64,000 bases of DNA from Diphasiastrum complanatum (taxonomy: Eukaryota; Streptophyta; Lycopodiopsida; Lycopodiales; Lycopodiaceae). A program made the position numbers and the translations under genes. Under the pieces are notes generated by a model. That model saw only the letters and a list, made by a program, of their open reading frames with translations. It was not told the origin of the DNA and did not search any database. Positions 32,347 through 44,180 of this stretch are shown here, piece after piece (within the stretch, counting starts at the first letter, position 1; each line of letters starts with the position of its first letter). The stretch lies in assembly GCA_029204225.1 (NCBI GenBank), contig CM055100.1, forward strand, positions 20,597,589 to 20,661,588, written 5' to 3'.

Positions 32347-32449
32347 ACCAACACATATGCATGTCTCTCATAGCATCTGCATCATGTTCAACCATTCAAC
32401 ATAACATGCTAAACCCGACACCCTAACAAATGGCACAGTTAACATAACA

Positions 32450-32470
32450 CCCTAAACCCTAAACCCTAAC
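32450..32470. repeat. Telomere-type CCCTAAA repeat
   Basis: Three units in the hAT-B1 3' region. B2 has two at about 47981-47996. Confidence 0.7.
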
Positions 32471-32674
32471 AAATCATCATAAACCCACAACCCCACAGCC
32501 ATAACCATCAAAACAAGCCACACCCATAATCATCATAACCACAGCCATAAACATCATCAACCCCACATCCTCATTGTGTCGTAGGCATTGCACCACAGGT
32601 ATGTGCAGGTTCAGCATCAAAGCAGCACTTGTGTAGCATACACTTAAACTTGTGTAGAATGCATTATTGGTCCA

Positions 32675-33350
32675 AGAATACAGTCCACAGGTTCGTGATC
32701 CTGATACGAACCCAAGGGTATCGTTCGGTAAAAATGGCCCTTCGACGGGAGAGAACCGCAATTAGGTCAAGCAAAATGGACTACTTTTGCAGCATTCCGT
32801 CCGACGGCCCCGTTTCTCCAAACAGGATCCGTTTTAGGTGCCGTCTGTTTCGGCCAATGGACAACCTCGATAGGAACCTGTGGGAACAGATAGGACGAGG
32901 AACGGACCGACGGTCAGCCCAGAATGTCCGTCCGAAGTTCGACGTCGAACAGGGCTCCAAGGACACTTCGTGAGGGACGGGAACTGAAAACATTTGGAAT
33001 CGACAAAATGGCCCAGGAATACAGTCCACAGGTTCGTGATCCCAATACGAACCCAAGGGATCGAGCCTAGCTCGATTCGGGTATCGTTCGGTCAAAATGG
33101 CATTTCGACTGGAGAGAAACACAATTAGGTCAAGTGAAATGGACTACTTTTGCAACTTTCCGTCCGACGGGGGCCCCGTTTCTCCAAACGGGATCCGTTT
33201 TAGGTGCCGTCTGTTTTGGCCAGTGGACAACCTTGATAGGAACCTGTGGAAACAGACAGGACGAGGAACGGACGGACGGTTGGCCCAAAACGTACGTCCG
33301 AAGTTCGACGTTAAACAAGGCTTCAGGGACACTTTGTCCGACCGGGACCT
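32675..33350. repeat. Tandem repeat of about 340 bp in hAT-B1
   Basis: Two units, starting GAATACAGTCCAC near 32675 and 33015. They share blocks such as AATGGACTACTTTTGCA, CGTTTCTCCAAAC and GGACAACCT. Homologous to the repeats of B2 at 48202-48982. Confidence 0.8.
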
Positions 33351-33990
33351 GAAAATTGGGAGACGTTGCAGAGCCCCCGTGTTGGTACGCAAAAATTCGA
33401 CAGCGTGTTGCGGCGTGTTGAAGTTGTGCCATAAGTAATTAGTAAGTTGTTGAAGCTCATCTGGGGAGAAACCGATCTCGTCAACCGAGACATAGTAGTG
33501 TGTAGGTTTTGTGGTTCCCTGTAATGAATGACACAGTTTTGCATAGGTAATTAGTAAGTTGTTGAAGTTCATCCGGGGAGCGCATCGTTTATCTGTATTT
33601 ATATAATAGTATAATATAGATTCGTCAGGGAGAGAGAGATAGCAAGGGCACGAGACAGAGTTCTGGAGACTCAAAATATATAAATTGTTGCTCTTTCATG
33701 TCCGATTTTGTAGATATCAGACATGGGAGGCATGGGGGCAGTGGTTAGGTTTGTTACAAATTTTTTTGGGTACCGTTTTCCTATTTTTTTGGGTACCAGA
33801 CACCCTCTGATAATTAATTCCGGGGGGGGGCAAGGGTCATAAATTGTTTTTATTTCGCTTTGGGGATGTGGGACAGTGAGGGCAGGGGCTTATATTTTTT
33901 TTTTTTTTTGAAAAAAGGACGCGTCGGGACGCGGACGCACCCCTGAGGCTTCCGCATCCGGACGCGCGTCTGCGTCCAACGCCCCCTTCC
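33351..33990. other. Uncharacterised DNA ending in a GC-rich GGACGC block
   Basis: 33420-33480 and 33540-33590 share a word (GTAATTAGTAAGTTGTTGAAG). The block 33915-33990 has GGACGCG and GCGTCC words like the ends of hAT-B. No gene seen. Confidence 0.4.
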
Positions 33991-34386
33991 TCAGATCCCG
34001 CGGTACTAGGTATCGCGGATCCCAGTACCGCGGGACCGTATTGGTACCGCGGTACCATGATGGTACCACGCGGTACCACAATATAATAATATTTTTAATA
34101 TTTAATATTTTTTTAAATTTTTTTTGACCTCAATCTACCCGCCCCCCTTGCATCTTCTCTGAAATTTTTTTGCGCCCTCGCTACCCTGCCTTCGCTGCTG
34201 TTTTTGCCTGCCTGCCTTCACTGCCCTGCGTCTCCCTTCGCCCACGCAATACCCTGCCTTGCATCTGATTTGCTTCACCCTACCTTCGCCCATTTTCAGC
34301 ACCTCTGCAACAGCCGTTTTTTTCCAGCTTTTCATCCTTCCAGCTTTAGCTTCATCTGTATTTTTTCCCTAGTTTTCTCCATCACA

Positions 34387-37300
34387 ATGGTGCAGTCCGA
34401 CCTTTCCGATCTATGCGACGAGGTGGACGTTGTTAGGCGGGTTGCCGACAAGACCAACAAGACCGGTCAGACGGTCGTGCATTGCCAATACTGCCTAGTC
34501 GAATTTGCTGCGTCCCTCACTCGCCTTTTTTTTAAAGGCCACCTGCTCGGTGCACGCGACAAAAATGGTGGCACCTTAAATGCTGCCCCTTCTGGCAGCA
34601 TGTCCGTCCCCGACAGGCAGCGACTACAGGCCACGTCTTGTGGCGGGGGAGAACACGTTGCTGCCTGCTTGGCTGGCACGCACGAGGAGAGGGAGTGCAT
34701 CCTCGTCCCGTCCCATTGCCCCTCATCCCCCTTAGACAATTCCACCACACGCACCCCCATCTGCACCCATTCCGGTGGATCCCGTCCCCTCGTGTCCGCC
34801 GGTTGCCACTGCGGTTCCACCACCACGTCCTGTTGCTTGCATGCCCCTAGTTTACGATTTTCTCATGGACTCTCCGCCACCCGAGCAGGCTCAGGATGCT
34901 AGTGACGCGGCCTTCGAGGATGTTGAGGAGATCCCTTCCTCCCACCCTTCCCATCCGGATGACGTCCTTAGCCAGCAGTTTTCGTATCCCATGCCAGATG
35001 TTGCCCCTCCAGTGTACCCCACTTATGTTGCTGCACCCATCCCTGCCAGTGCATGCCACTCTCCCCATTCCACGTCTACAGCCGATGCATCCACTAGTGC
35101 CCAGCCTGTCGCCCATACCCCCTGTGCAGCGCACGGCATAGACCTCTCATGGGGGACATAGGTGCACTTCCCTGGGTTAGAGCCATCGTCCGCGAGGCCC
35201 TCTTCCTGGTGACTTTTGTCACTAGAAAGAGGCGTGTTCTTGCCATGTTCCGGGTGTTCATCCATTTGGATCTCCGGAAGCCAGCCCCCACACGCTTTGC
35301 TTTCAACTTGGTGGTGATCGACCGTCTGATCAAGTGCAGGGCACAGCTTCTACAGATGGTTGCCAGTGATCTTTGGCGTGCCAGTACGTTTCAGCACACT
35401 GAGGATGGGGAGCACTTTTCTTCCACGGTGAGGGGAGACCAGTTCTAGAGGGATGCGCAGACATTGTCAAGACTCCTTCGACCACTCTACATTGTGCTCC
35501 GCATGGCTGACAGCGAGGGGTGACAGCGAGGGGTCTACACTTGGACTGGTGTATGAGCTCATGGACCGAATTAGACAGTTCCTACAGCTGCCCATCTTGC
35601 AGCCAGAGAGGTAAGCAGTATAGTAATGTAATTGGTCTTCATCTTTTCAGTGGTTGCTAGTTCGTTTTTCTGTCGATGTTACATTTTTTCCGTAATTTGC
35701 TTCGACTTCGTGCAGGATGACGGAGCTGAAGTTCATCTGGGAGACGCGGTGGAACTAGTTTCACAGGAGTATCCACAGCGTTGCACACATCTTGCATCCC
35801 CTCTTCCTCTCTCCAACACGGATATCAGACAGGGAGCTTGAGTCGGATGGGCTTGAGTACATATATAGGGTGGGTCCACACATTGGCTTGGATCCTATCA
35901 GACTCATGGAGGAGCTAGCTGCATTTCGTTTCGGCATGGGCACGTTCGGTCACCCGGCTGCTCAGGATCCAAAGAGGAGGCACTCCCCATTAGCACCCAT
36001 CCATCCATACAGCGTCTTGCATTGCGGGTCCTTTCACAAGTATGCAGTTTCGTTTCATCCTCCCTTACTGCGTTTGCTTGACATTCCACCTGTGCAGTTG
36101 TGCTAAGCCGTTTCATTGCACGTACCACAGGATTGCGTTGCCTCCGTGTGTGAGCGTAATTGGAGCACATGGGCCCTCATTCACACGAGGAGAAGAAACA
36201 GGCTGTCAATGAGTCAGCTAGAGCGGTTGGTGTTCTGCAGCACCAACGCACGTCTCGTCAGGAGACTGCCGACCATTACAAGCGCATTGCAGGTGATGGG
36301 CTATTATATCTGATTTGGAGCGCCAAGTTGACTTGCCTATAGACAGCGTCCATCCCATGCCTGCAGATGACTTGGGCACACAGTTGATGACAGAGAGAGA
36401 GAGAAGGTGTATGAGGCAGATGAGCCAGTATCAAAGGATGAGCAAGATGAGGATGAGCCCATTCGGGTTGTGTTCGCCAGATCAGAGTGGGATAATACAG
36501 TGTTGGGCACACGCCGAGAGCAGGGGTCACAGGTGCATCACGTGGTAGACGTGGGGCACATGGCACAAGTTATACCAGGAGACAGGCAGGGCACACAGGG
36601 CGGGCCAGTGGCATACCTACTTATGTCGATATGATGGAGGAGGCTCTTGATAGAGGGCAGAGTGATTTAGATGCCGGTCCCACAGATGCTTGTACCGATT
36701 GGGAGGCCATGCAGGGTCCACATGGTGCACAGGATGAGGCACGGGATAAGGCACGAGATGATCCAGAGGATGGCGCACATGATGAGGCCCAGAGCCCAGA
36801 GCATTTGTATTTGGATGCCCAGCTAGACGACTTGATTGCCACGTTGGATTCAAACCCCCAGCAGATGCCGAGTGTCAGGGCACCCCCATCCTCTCTAGCC
36901 AGCAGGCCGTACACAGAGTCTCAAACAGATTAGCTACATGATGTGCCTGCAGTTCCTCCGGTTCCTCAGAGGGTTTATATGCGCCGCACAACACCTCCAG
37001 TGCCACCGATGCCATTGAGGCCTGCAGCCCCTCCATCGCCATCCACTTCTGCAGCACCACGTCACCATGGCAGGCCACCATCTGTGTCCAGGTTTTCTCT
37101 TGCAGTGCCCACATGCACAGTGGCTCCTCCAGTGGCAGCACCCACTTCACGTCCTCCTCCTTTGGCAGCACCCACTCCAGTGGCTCCTCCATTGGCAGCA
37201 CCCAGGATGTACCAGTACCGGCCACCGCAGCGCCCTTTTCAGTACATATCGCCGCTACACTTGCCTCCTGCAGGGACGGCCCCTCCACAGCCAGTTCCTC

Positions 37301-37745
37301 CACCTGCAGTAGCCCCACAGGCACACTCCATGAGCTCATCCTCCTCCCTCAGCTGCACAGGGAGTCCCTTCTTTGGCTTCCCTATCCCAGCCGGCCTCAG
37401 CTTGGGCCCAGCCTAGTCAGCCAGGTGATTTGCATGGGGGTGATGAGGCATTGACAGCTCCCCTTGTCCGCAAGAGACCAAGAAGGCCCAAGGGTGCACC
37501 GAACAAGAAAGGAAAAGCACAGAAACTGCCAGGGAGGAGAGGACGACCTCGCAGGGCTCCAGGTACAACTAGAGGTGCAGTATTACAGCCAGCTGGAGCA
37601 GGTCTTGTTGGTTTGGCTTGCTTGGGGGGCTGATGCGGAGGCAGATTGGGATGATGCTAGTGACGAGTCCTCCTCCTCGGATACACAGCCCATGCCAGTT
37701 CCAAACAAGCACAGATATCGGCTGCGAGAGTCAGCTCGGGGCTGA
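34387..37745 (+). pseudogene. hAT-A2 transposase, catalytic core deleted
   Basis: BED finger CQYCLVEF...KGHLLGA (34480-34550); Pro-rich linker; then GCCTGTCGCC at 35105 jumps directly to HTPCAAHGIDL, skipping the DUF659 start and the first catalytic segment that A1 has (17067-17655). The rest follows A1: VTRKRRVLAMFR, intron near 35612-35715, dimerisation motif CERNWSTWALIHTRRRNRLS (36145-36210), acidic region, Pro-rich region, AT-hooks RPRRPKGAPNKKG and RRGRPRRAP (37470-37560), and a C-terminal acidic DDASDESSSSD then HRYRLRES. A TAG at 35446 region and frameshifts are present. Confidence 0.75.
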
Positions 37746-38101
37746 GTTGTCTCCGGAGCATTCGTCTGAGTCAGAGCCAAAGCATTGATTGTGGCTCTAT
37801 TATTTTCTTTTCAGCAGTTTGTTTCTAGCAAACGATCGACCATTGTATTCAGACCATTTTTCACATTATATTCAGTGTTTCGCGTACTTTATTTGCTGCA
37901 CATTGTGCGTGTCGCTTTGTATATGTGATGCTGTATTTTCAATTTTATCTCAAATTCTATGTGCGTGTGTGAATCGTATTTCCAATTAATTTCGATTGAA
38001 GAGACTGATAGCTTCACAAAAATGCACCTACAAACTGATCATTGATGCTACAGCAAACTGATAGCACATGCACTCCAAACGATCATGAGCAGAGCAATTA
38101 C

Positions 38102-38118
38102 CCCTAAACCCTAAACCC
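38102..38118. repeat. Telomere-type CCCTAAA repeat
   Basis: Two units in the convergent intergenic region of hAT-A2. Confidence 0.6.
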
Positions 38119-38366
38119 GTGACAGCTTTTCATAAACACATACATTACATTGCATTTAAAAAAATACAGAGATTGCATTTCACAGCACCAGGTGCACGTT
38201 GCACAAAAAACACATTGTATATTAATTCAACCGATGTATCAAAATAACATTACGTCTCCCGCTGGGTCTTTAATTTATACTAGTTATTTGCCGCACACTT
38301 AGCTGCCAAAAATTACATAGCAACAGTCCGCCACATACGGCCGGACCTTATCTATTCTAAACATTC

Positions 38367-38723
38367 CTACGAATCCTCCACTGACTCCTCGCCCTCGTCA
38401 GGTGCATTGTTCTGTCGCTCTCGCTTTGCCTCCTGGTTAGCCCGACGTCTGGCCGCCCTTTCCCTGACCATGATGAGTTGTCGTCGTGTGAAGTTCATTC
38501 CAATCTGCTCATCCAAATCCACGTCGACAGTGGGGGCGGGGGGCACAGTAGGGGCGGGGTGCTTCGGCTCCGGATTTCTCATCCAAGCCTGTCGCCGCAT
38601 CTCTGCCTCTTGCTTCCGATGTCTTTCATTGTGCCTTCGGATATCTTCCTCGAGCTTCCTCCTGGCTTCGACCTCGGGCTTTGGTGGTATGCGCTCTACC
38701 ATCTCAATCGACTTTCTTCTCAC
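38367..38723 (-). CDS. hAT-A small convergent gene (intact copy)
   Basis: 118 codons from the first Met; the start shared with A1 and A3 is the eighth codon (38702), giving 111 residues. Residues 8-45 are strongly charged and helical-looking (EARRKLEED, RHNERHRKQEAE), then a Pro/Thr/Ala stretch, then DLDEQIGMNFTRRQLIMVRE followed by an Arg/Ala-rich helix and an acidic end (DEGEESVED). No membrane segment, no signal peptide. It faces the transposase gene tail to tail in all three hAT-A copies. Family unknown to me. By analogy with two-gene DNA transposons it could assist DNA binding or nuclear entry, but that is inference. Its intactness in a copy with a dead transposase is notable. Confidence 0.6.
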   Translation of the reverse strand: MRRKSIEMVERIPPKPEVEARRKLEEDIRRHNERHRKQEAEMRRQAWMRNPEPKHPAPTVPPAPTVDVDLDEQIGMNFTRRQLIMVRERAARRRANQEAKRERQNNAPDEGEESVEDS

Positions 38724-39154
38724 AACACCCTGGTCCTCGAACAGCCTCTCACAACACTCTGGTTCTCAAACAGCCTCTCACAGCCTGTCACTGGCTCTCT
38801 CTAGCTCTCACTGGCTCTCTCACAACCTTTGAAAATGCCTCTCACAATGGCATTGTGAGTGCCTATTTATCCCCACAGCCTGATCGGCCATGTGCATCCC
38901 CCTCATCCCTCCATGTGCCTCTATACCTGCCCCCATGTGTTGCTTCCCCCCTGTGCTGCTCTCCCATTGGCCCCATGGCCTGCTCACCCACAGTGCCCAT
39001 GTGTTGTTGTACCTGTCCCCTACCCCCTGTACTGTCCCCTCTTTTTTTACACCCAAAACCCTTTTTTTCCATTTTTTAAAAGCCTATTTTACTATATAAA
39101 AGGCATTTATTAATTATAAAAATATTAAAAATATATTTATGTATATTAAAAAAT

Positions 39155-39253
39155 GGTACCGCCCTGGTACCGCGGATCGCAGGGCGGCACCGTACTGGCA
39201 GTACCACCATTATGGTACCGCCGGTAGCATAATGGCGGTACCACGTGCCACTA
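39155..39253. repeat. hAT-A2 right terminal inverted repeat with GGTACC block
   Basis: Ends GGTACCACGTGCCACTA. Its reverse complement matches the A3 left end over about 30 bases. Confidence 0.8.
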
Positions 39254-39277
39254 TGATATATATGTATATCATAGAAC

Positions 39278-39903
39278 CATAGATGCCCAACGTTTCTGAA
39301 ACGTGTTTCAGAATCGCGTTCAGAAATGCGGTTCAGAAACGTTTTTATATTTTTTTTTTGTAGTTTTCTTTGGGGCAATATGGGTATCAGATGAAAGCTC
39401 TGATTAAGAGCATAATTACTGTGTAATTTGCCAACTGTTTCGCATGCAGGATGGTCCAGTTCAGGTGCATTAATCCATGTTGGGTTCTGTCAAGGATAAA
39501 AATTCAAAACTAACCTCTAGCCTGTTCGTTACAATCACAGATGGTCCCAGTAAGTGTGTTTTCGCTCAGGGAGTTGGAAGGCCAAATCATGAAGAGAGGG
39601 GCGTTGGGGGGTGTTGTTTCTCGGGGGGCTACCGCCCCCTGAACCCCCTGAGCATTTATTGAAAACCAGAGCAAATAACAACCAAATAGCTATTGAAAAT
39701 AAGATCTGTTTGTGCCCCATCCACTGCTCTTCTGAGAGGCAAAACGTTGGTTTGACCATTGATCCCCTAAAACCATTTCAGCCATAAGCTATTTTTCCAA
39801 AAAATAAAAAAAAATTAGTACGATTCTGGGTATAGAAGCGCGTTTCTCAAAAACGCGGTTTTAGAAACATGTCCTCCCAGAAACGCGTTTCTGGGCATCT
39901 ATG
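39278..39903. mobile_element. 626-bp MITE with 8-bp target duplication
   Basis: Perfect 12-bp terminal inverted repeats CATAGATGCCCA (39278-39289) and TGGGCATCTATG (39892-39903), flanked by CATAGAAC at 39270-39277 and 39904-39911. The 8-bp duplication is that of hAT-type elements. Next to both ends are GAAACG / CGTTTC palindromes. No coding capacity recognised. Confidence 0.88.
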
Positions 39904-40498
39904 CATAGAACCCACGGTTCCTATGGGTTCTGGGAACCGTGGCAGGAACCGTACCACGGTTACTTGAACCGTGGTACGGTTCACCTAAGAAATTAATTAA
40001 TTAATTAATATCCTAATTCCCCCCCCCCCAAAACCCCTAACAGGGGGACTGTACAGGGGGCACTGTGGGGGAGCAGCCCTTTGGGTCAATGGGAGTGCAG
40101 CATGTGGGGGAGCAACAAATCCGGACAGGTACACCGTCACATGGGCACTGTGGGGGAGTAGACCACGGACCCAATCGGAGTGCAGCACGTGGGGGAGCAA
40201 CACTTAGGGGCAAGTACAGTAGCACATGGGCACTATGGGGGAGCAGGCCATGGGGCCAATGGGAGTGCAGCACGTGGGGGAGCAACAAATGGGGGCAGGT
40301 ACAACGGCACATGGAGGGATCATCAACAACTGCACATGGGGAAACAGGCTATGGTGTTAAATAGGCACTCACGAGGCTGTGAGAGAGCCAGTGAGAGGCT
40401 GTGAGTAGCATTGAGAGAGGCTGTGAGAGAGCCAGTGAGAGCCATTGAGAGGCTGTGAGAGGCTATGAGAGCCAGTTTGAGAAACAAGGTGTCGTGAG

Positions 40499-40861
40499 AT
40501 GGCGGAGCGCATACCACCGAAGCCTGAGGGCAAAGCCAGGAGAAAGCTCGAGGAAGATGTCCGAGGGCACAACGAAAGGCATCGGAAGCAAGAGGCAAAC
40601 ATTGCAGAGATGTTGCGACAAACTCGGCAGAGACACCCAGAGCAGTAGATCCCCGCCCCCGCTGTGGCCCCTGCCCCCGCTGTCGAGCTAGATTTGGATG
40701 AGCAGATCGGAATGAACTTCACATGACGGCAGCTCATCATGGTCAGGGCAAGGGCGGCCCGCCGTCGGGCTAACCAGGAGGCAGATCGGGCTAACCGGGA
40801 GGCAGAGCGAGAGCGACAGAACAATGCACCTGACGAGGGCGAGTCAGTAGAAGATCCATAA
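40499..40861 (+). pseudogene. hAT-A3 convergent small gene (broken copy)
   Basis: Starts MAERIPPKPEGKARRKLEED and ends DEGESVEDP, collinear with the other two copies. A TAG after RHPEQ near 40647 and a TGA after MNFT near 40724 interrupt it. Like A1 it has an extra RANREAE-type unit not present in A2. Confidence 0.65.
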
Positions 40862-41340
40862 GAATGTTTAGAATAGATAGGATCCAACCGTATGTGGCTG
40901 AATGTTGTTATGTAGTTTTCGGCAGCAGATGAGGCAGCATTTAGTGTTTAACACAGTGTAAAGAACAGCCCCAGCCGTATATGGTGGAATACGTATTGTT
41001 ATTTTGATACAAGTATTGAATTAATGTTCAGGGTGTTTTTTGTGCAATGCGTGCTTGGGAAATTGCAATGTTGTACATGTGTTTATGGAATGCTATCAAG
41101 GGGGGTGTATTTCTGTGAAGTGCATCTGCTATCAATCTCTGCAGTTGAAACTAATTGAAAATACGATTCAAACACGCATATACCATTCAAAATAAAATTG
41201 AAAACAGAGCATCACATTTACAAATCGACAAATACACAATGTGCAGCAGATAAAGTACGTCCAACACTAGATATAACATGTAAAATGGTCTGAATACAGT
41301 GTTCGACCATCTGGCCGCCAAACATGGAGCATGATATCAA
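40862..41340. other. Intergenic region between the convergent genes of hAT-A3
   Basis: Homologous to 23340-23839 in inverted orientation. No gene. Confidence 0.5.
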
Positions 41341-44022
41341 ATTGCTAAGAATAAAATAACAGAGCTACAATCAATGCTCTGTCTTTGACTCAATGCTCTC
41401 CGGAGACAACTCAGGGCCCCGAGCTGACTCTCGCAACCGATATCTATGCCTATTTGGAACTGGCATGAGCTGGGTATCCGAGGAGGACTCGTCATCCACA
41501 TCCTCCCAATCTGCCTCCGCATCAGCCCCCAAGCAAGCCAGACCAACTAGACCTGCTCCAGTTGGCTGTAATAGTGCACCTCTACATGCACCTGCCTACG
41601 AGGTCGTCCTCTCTTCCCTGGCTATTTCAATGCTCTGCCTTTCTTGTTCGGTGCACCCTTGGGCCTTCCTGGTCTCTTGCGGACGAGGGGAGCTGTCAAT
41701 GCCTCATCACCCCCATGCAAATCACCTGGCTGGCTAGGCTGGGCCCAAGCTGAGGCCGGCTGGGATAGAGAAGCCAAAGAGGGGTGTCCCTGTGCAGCTG
41801 ATAGAGGAGGATGAGCCCGTGGAGTGTGTGCCCGTGGGGCTGCTGCTGGTGGAGGAACTCGCTGTGGAAGGGCCGTCCTTGCAGGAGGCAAGTACAACGG
41901 CGATATGTACTAAAAGGGGCACTGTGGTGGCCGGTACTGGTACATCCTGGGTGCTGCCAAAGGAGGAGCCAATGGAGTGGGTGCTGCCAAAGGAGGACAA
42001 TGTGCCATGGGTGCTGCCACTGGAGAAGCCATTGTGGATGTGCGCGCTGCAAGAGAAAACCTGGGCACAGATGGTGGCCTGCCATGGAGACCTGGTGCTG
42101 CAGAAGTGGCGATAGAGGGGCTGCAGGCCTCAATGGCATCCGTGGCACTAGAGGTGCTATGCGGCGCATATAAACCCTCTGAGGGGGCGGAGGAACTGCA
42201 GGCACCTCATGTAGCTGCTCTGGCTGAGACTCTATGTAGGGCATGCTGGCTAGAGAGGATGGGGGCACCTTGACGCTCGGCACCTGCTGGGCCTCTGAAT
42301 CCAACGTGGCAATCAAGTCGTCCAGCTGGGCATCCGAATACAAATGCTCTGGGCTCTGGGACTCATCATGTGCACCATCCTCTGGATCATCTTGTGCCTC
42401 ATCCTGTGCACCATGTGGACCCTGCATGGCCTCCCAATCGGTACAATCAAAGTCATCTGGTGTCTCCTCTGGTGTGTTGTCGTAGTAATGCCTATGACTC
42501 TGTGATGCACGCATCCAAGCAGCTGCAGAAGGTAAACCCAAATCACTCTGCCCCCTATCAAGAGCCTCCTCCATCATATCAACATAAGAAGGAATGCCAT
42601 TGCCCCCCCCCTGTGTGCCCTGCCTGTCTCCCGATATAATCTGTGGCATGTGACCCACCTCTACCACATGATGCACCTGTGACCCCTGCTCTAGGCATGT
42701 GCCCAACACCTGTATCATATGCCTCATCCCACTCTGATCTGGCAAACACAACCCGAATGGGCTCATTCTCATCCTGCTCATCCTCCGACACTGGCTCATT
42801 TGCCTCGTACAATGGAGGCTCTCTGTGCTCAAGACCAAGATGTTGAGGATCGGCCTCCTCCTGACATCAGTCCAGCCATCGGACATGATGCTACAACGAT
42901 AAGTGGCCCACTGGCGACGTAGAGGCTCCATCTCTGTAGACAAGGACTGGACCCTATCCCTCAGCATGTGTGTGCGGACAACCTTTGAACTAGGGACTCT
43001 CCAGCTAGGGCTGACAGACTGTGCAAGGCGGAAGGCCCTCTGAAGAGCTCAGATTCGGTGATGGCAAATGGAAGGTTTAGCTCATAAATCAAACTGGCCA
43101 CGGCCTGTGTGGCCTCTCTGTCCATGTGCGGCTGATGCGCGCCGTGAATGCTCTGCTGCCTAAACTCTCCGAGCTGGGCGACGGGTAGCGGACCTCCAGC
43201 ACGGTGCACCAACTTTGACGGGAATGGATGATGACGCGACAAGCTGGGCGCTAGTGGATGCATCGGCTGTAGACGTGGAATGGGGAGAGTGGGATGCACT
43301 GGCAGGGATGAGTGCAGCAGCATAAGTGGGGTGCACTGGTGGAGGGGCGACATCTGGCATGGGATACGGAAACTGCTGGCTAGGGAGGTCATCCGGATGG
43401 GAAGGGAGGGAGGAAGGGATCTCCTCAACATCCTCGAAGGCCTCGCCACCAGCATCCTGGGCCTGCTCGGGTGGCGGAGAGTCCATGAGAAAGTCGTAAA
43501 CTGGGGGAGTGCGAGCAATAGTAGGTGGTGGTGGAACCGCAGTGGCAACTGGCGGACGAGATGGGACGGGATCCACCGGAATGGGTGCAGATGGGGGTGC
43601 GTGTGGCGGAACTGTTTGAGGGGGATGAGGGGCAAAGGACTGGACGAGGATGCACTCCCTCTCCTCGTGCGTCCCAGCCAAGCAAGCAGCAACTCGGGGT
43701 CAACCACATAAGGAGCGATGCAAAACCGGAGAACACCCTCCGAAATGGTGTTCTCCCCCGCCACAAGATGTGGCCCGTAGGTGTCCAGAAGTCGCTGCCT
43801 GACGGGGACAGACATGCTGCCACAGGGGGCAGCATTCAGTGTGCCACCATTTTTGGCGCGTGCGCCAAGCAGGTGGCCTTTAAGGCGAGTGAGGGTGGCA
43901 ACGAACTCGACCAGGCAATATCGACGGCGCACGATCTTTGCACCGGACTTGTTGGACTTGTCGTGAACCTGCCTGACAATGTCCACCTCGTCCCACAGAT
44001 CGGCAAGGTTGGAATGCACCAT
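41340..44022 (-). pseudogene. hAT-A3 transposase, core and dimerisation region deleted
   Basis: N-terminal BED segment from MVHSNLADLWDEVDIV; the first zinc ligand pair reads RRYC instead of CRYC, so the finger is damaged. The Pro-rich linker follows, then CSIMSDGWTD, and at 42840 the frame jumps from RRPILNIL to the acidic region downstream of the dimerisation domain. The 423-codon frame 42967-41696 therefore fuses DUF659 start to acidic and Pro-rich parts. AT-hook RKRPGRPKGAPNKKG near 41680, then an acidic tail and RHRYRLRES. Confidence 0.75.
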
Positions 44023-44134
44023 TTCTGTAGAAGGAACTGGGGAGAAAAGGCAGAGATGATCGTGAGTGCGATAGGAGGCGGAAGGCTAGAAAATCCACAA
44101 CAATGGCCGAAATAGCAGTAGCAGGTGCGGAAGC

Positions 44135-44180
44135 GATCTATGGTACCGCGATACCATAATGGCAGTACCACGTGCCACTA
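44135..44180. repeat. hAT-A3 left terminal inverted repeat
   Basis: On the minus strand TAGTGGCACGTGGTACTGCC then ATTATGGTATCGCGGTACC. Flanked by a TA run at 44181-44200. Confidence 0.8.

Larger units (their letters stand above)
25092..33350 (+). mobile_element. hAT-B1: internally deleted hAT element, split by gypsy-A
   Basis: The left part (25092-25526) has CGGACGCGTCC-type palindromes followed by GT/GA-rich leader, matching hAT-B2 at 44255-44750. The right part (31708-33350) continues with TTTAGGG motifs, the BED exon, a fused 3' region and about 340-bp tandem repeats, matching B2. Between them lies the gypsy-A insertion. Relative to B2, everything from the middle of the BED-linker exon to just after the last exon is missing. 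A GC-rich block at 33910-33990 may be its far end. Confidence 0.7.
33995..39253 (+). mobile_element. hAT-A2: hAT element with deleted transposase core
   Basis: Left GGTACC block 34010-34082, transposase remnant 34387-37745, intact small gene 38367-38723 (minus), right terminal block 39155-39253. The right TIR reads, inward, TAGTGGCACGTGGTACCGCC and matches the A3 left end at 44180. It follows the TA-rich flank rule of the family. Confidence 0.75.
39267..44180 (-). mobile_element. hAT-A3: inverted hAT-A copy with deleted core
   Basis: Minus-strand element: TIR at 44180-44140, transposase remnant 44022-41340, small gene on the plus strand 40499-40861, and a right-end block near 39912-39985 where the palindromes read GGAACCGTGG and ACCGTGGTACGGT rather than GGTACC. 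The terminal bases TATCATAGAAC (39267-39277 on the plus strand) are separated from that block by a 626-bp MITE. It lies tail to tail with A2, only about 15 bases apart. Confidence 0.7.

Noticed and set aside
32450-32470. Chromosome end or ancient telomere fusion
   Set aside because: Only two or three units, found at the same place in independent hAT-B copies.
33134-33438. Overlapping frames on both strands in the 340-bp repeats
   Set aside because: They exist because the repeat is GC-rich and short of stops; no conserved frame between units of B1 and B2.
39477-39759. Exon-like frames within the 626-bp MITE
   Set aside because: Short, no recognised domain, and the element is defined by TIRs and a target duplication. 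Captured coding DNA cannot be excluded but is unsupported.
41792-42273. Plus-strand frames over hAT-A3 (Gly/Ala/Glu-rich)
   Set aside because: Antisense shadows of the Pro-rich transposase region, which lacks stops on both strands.
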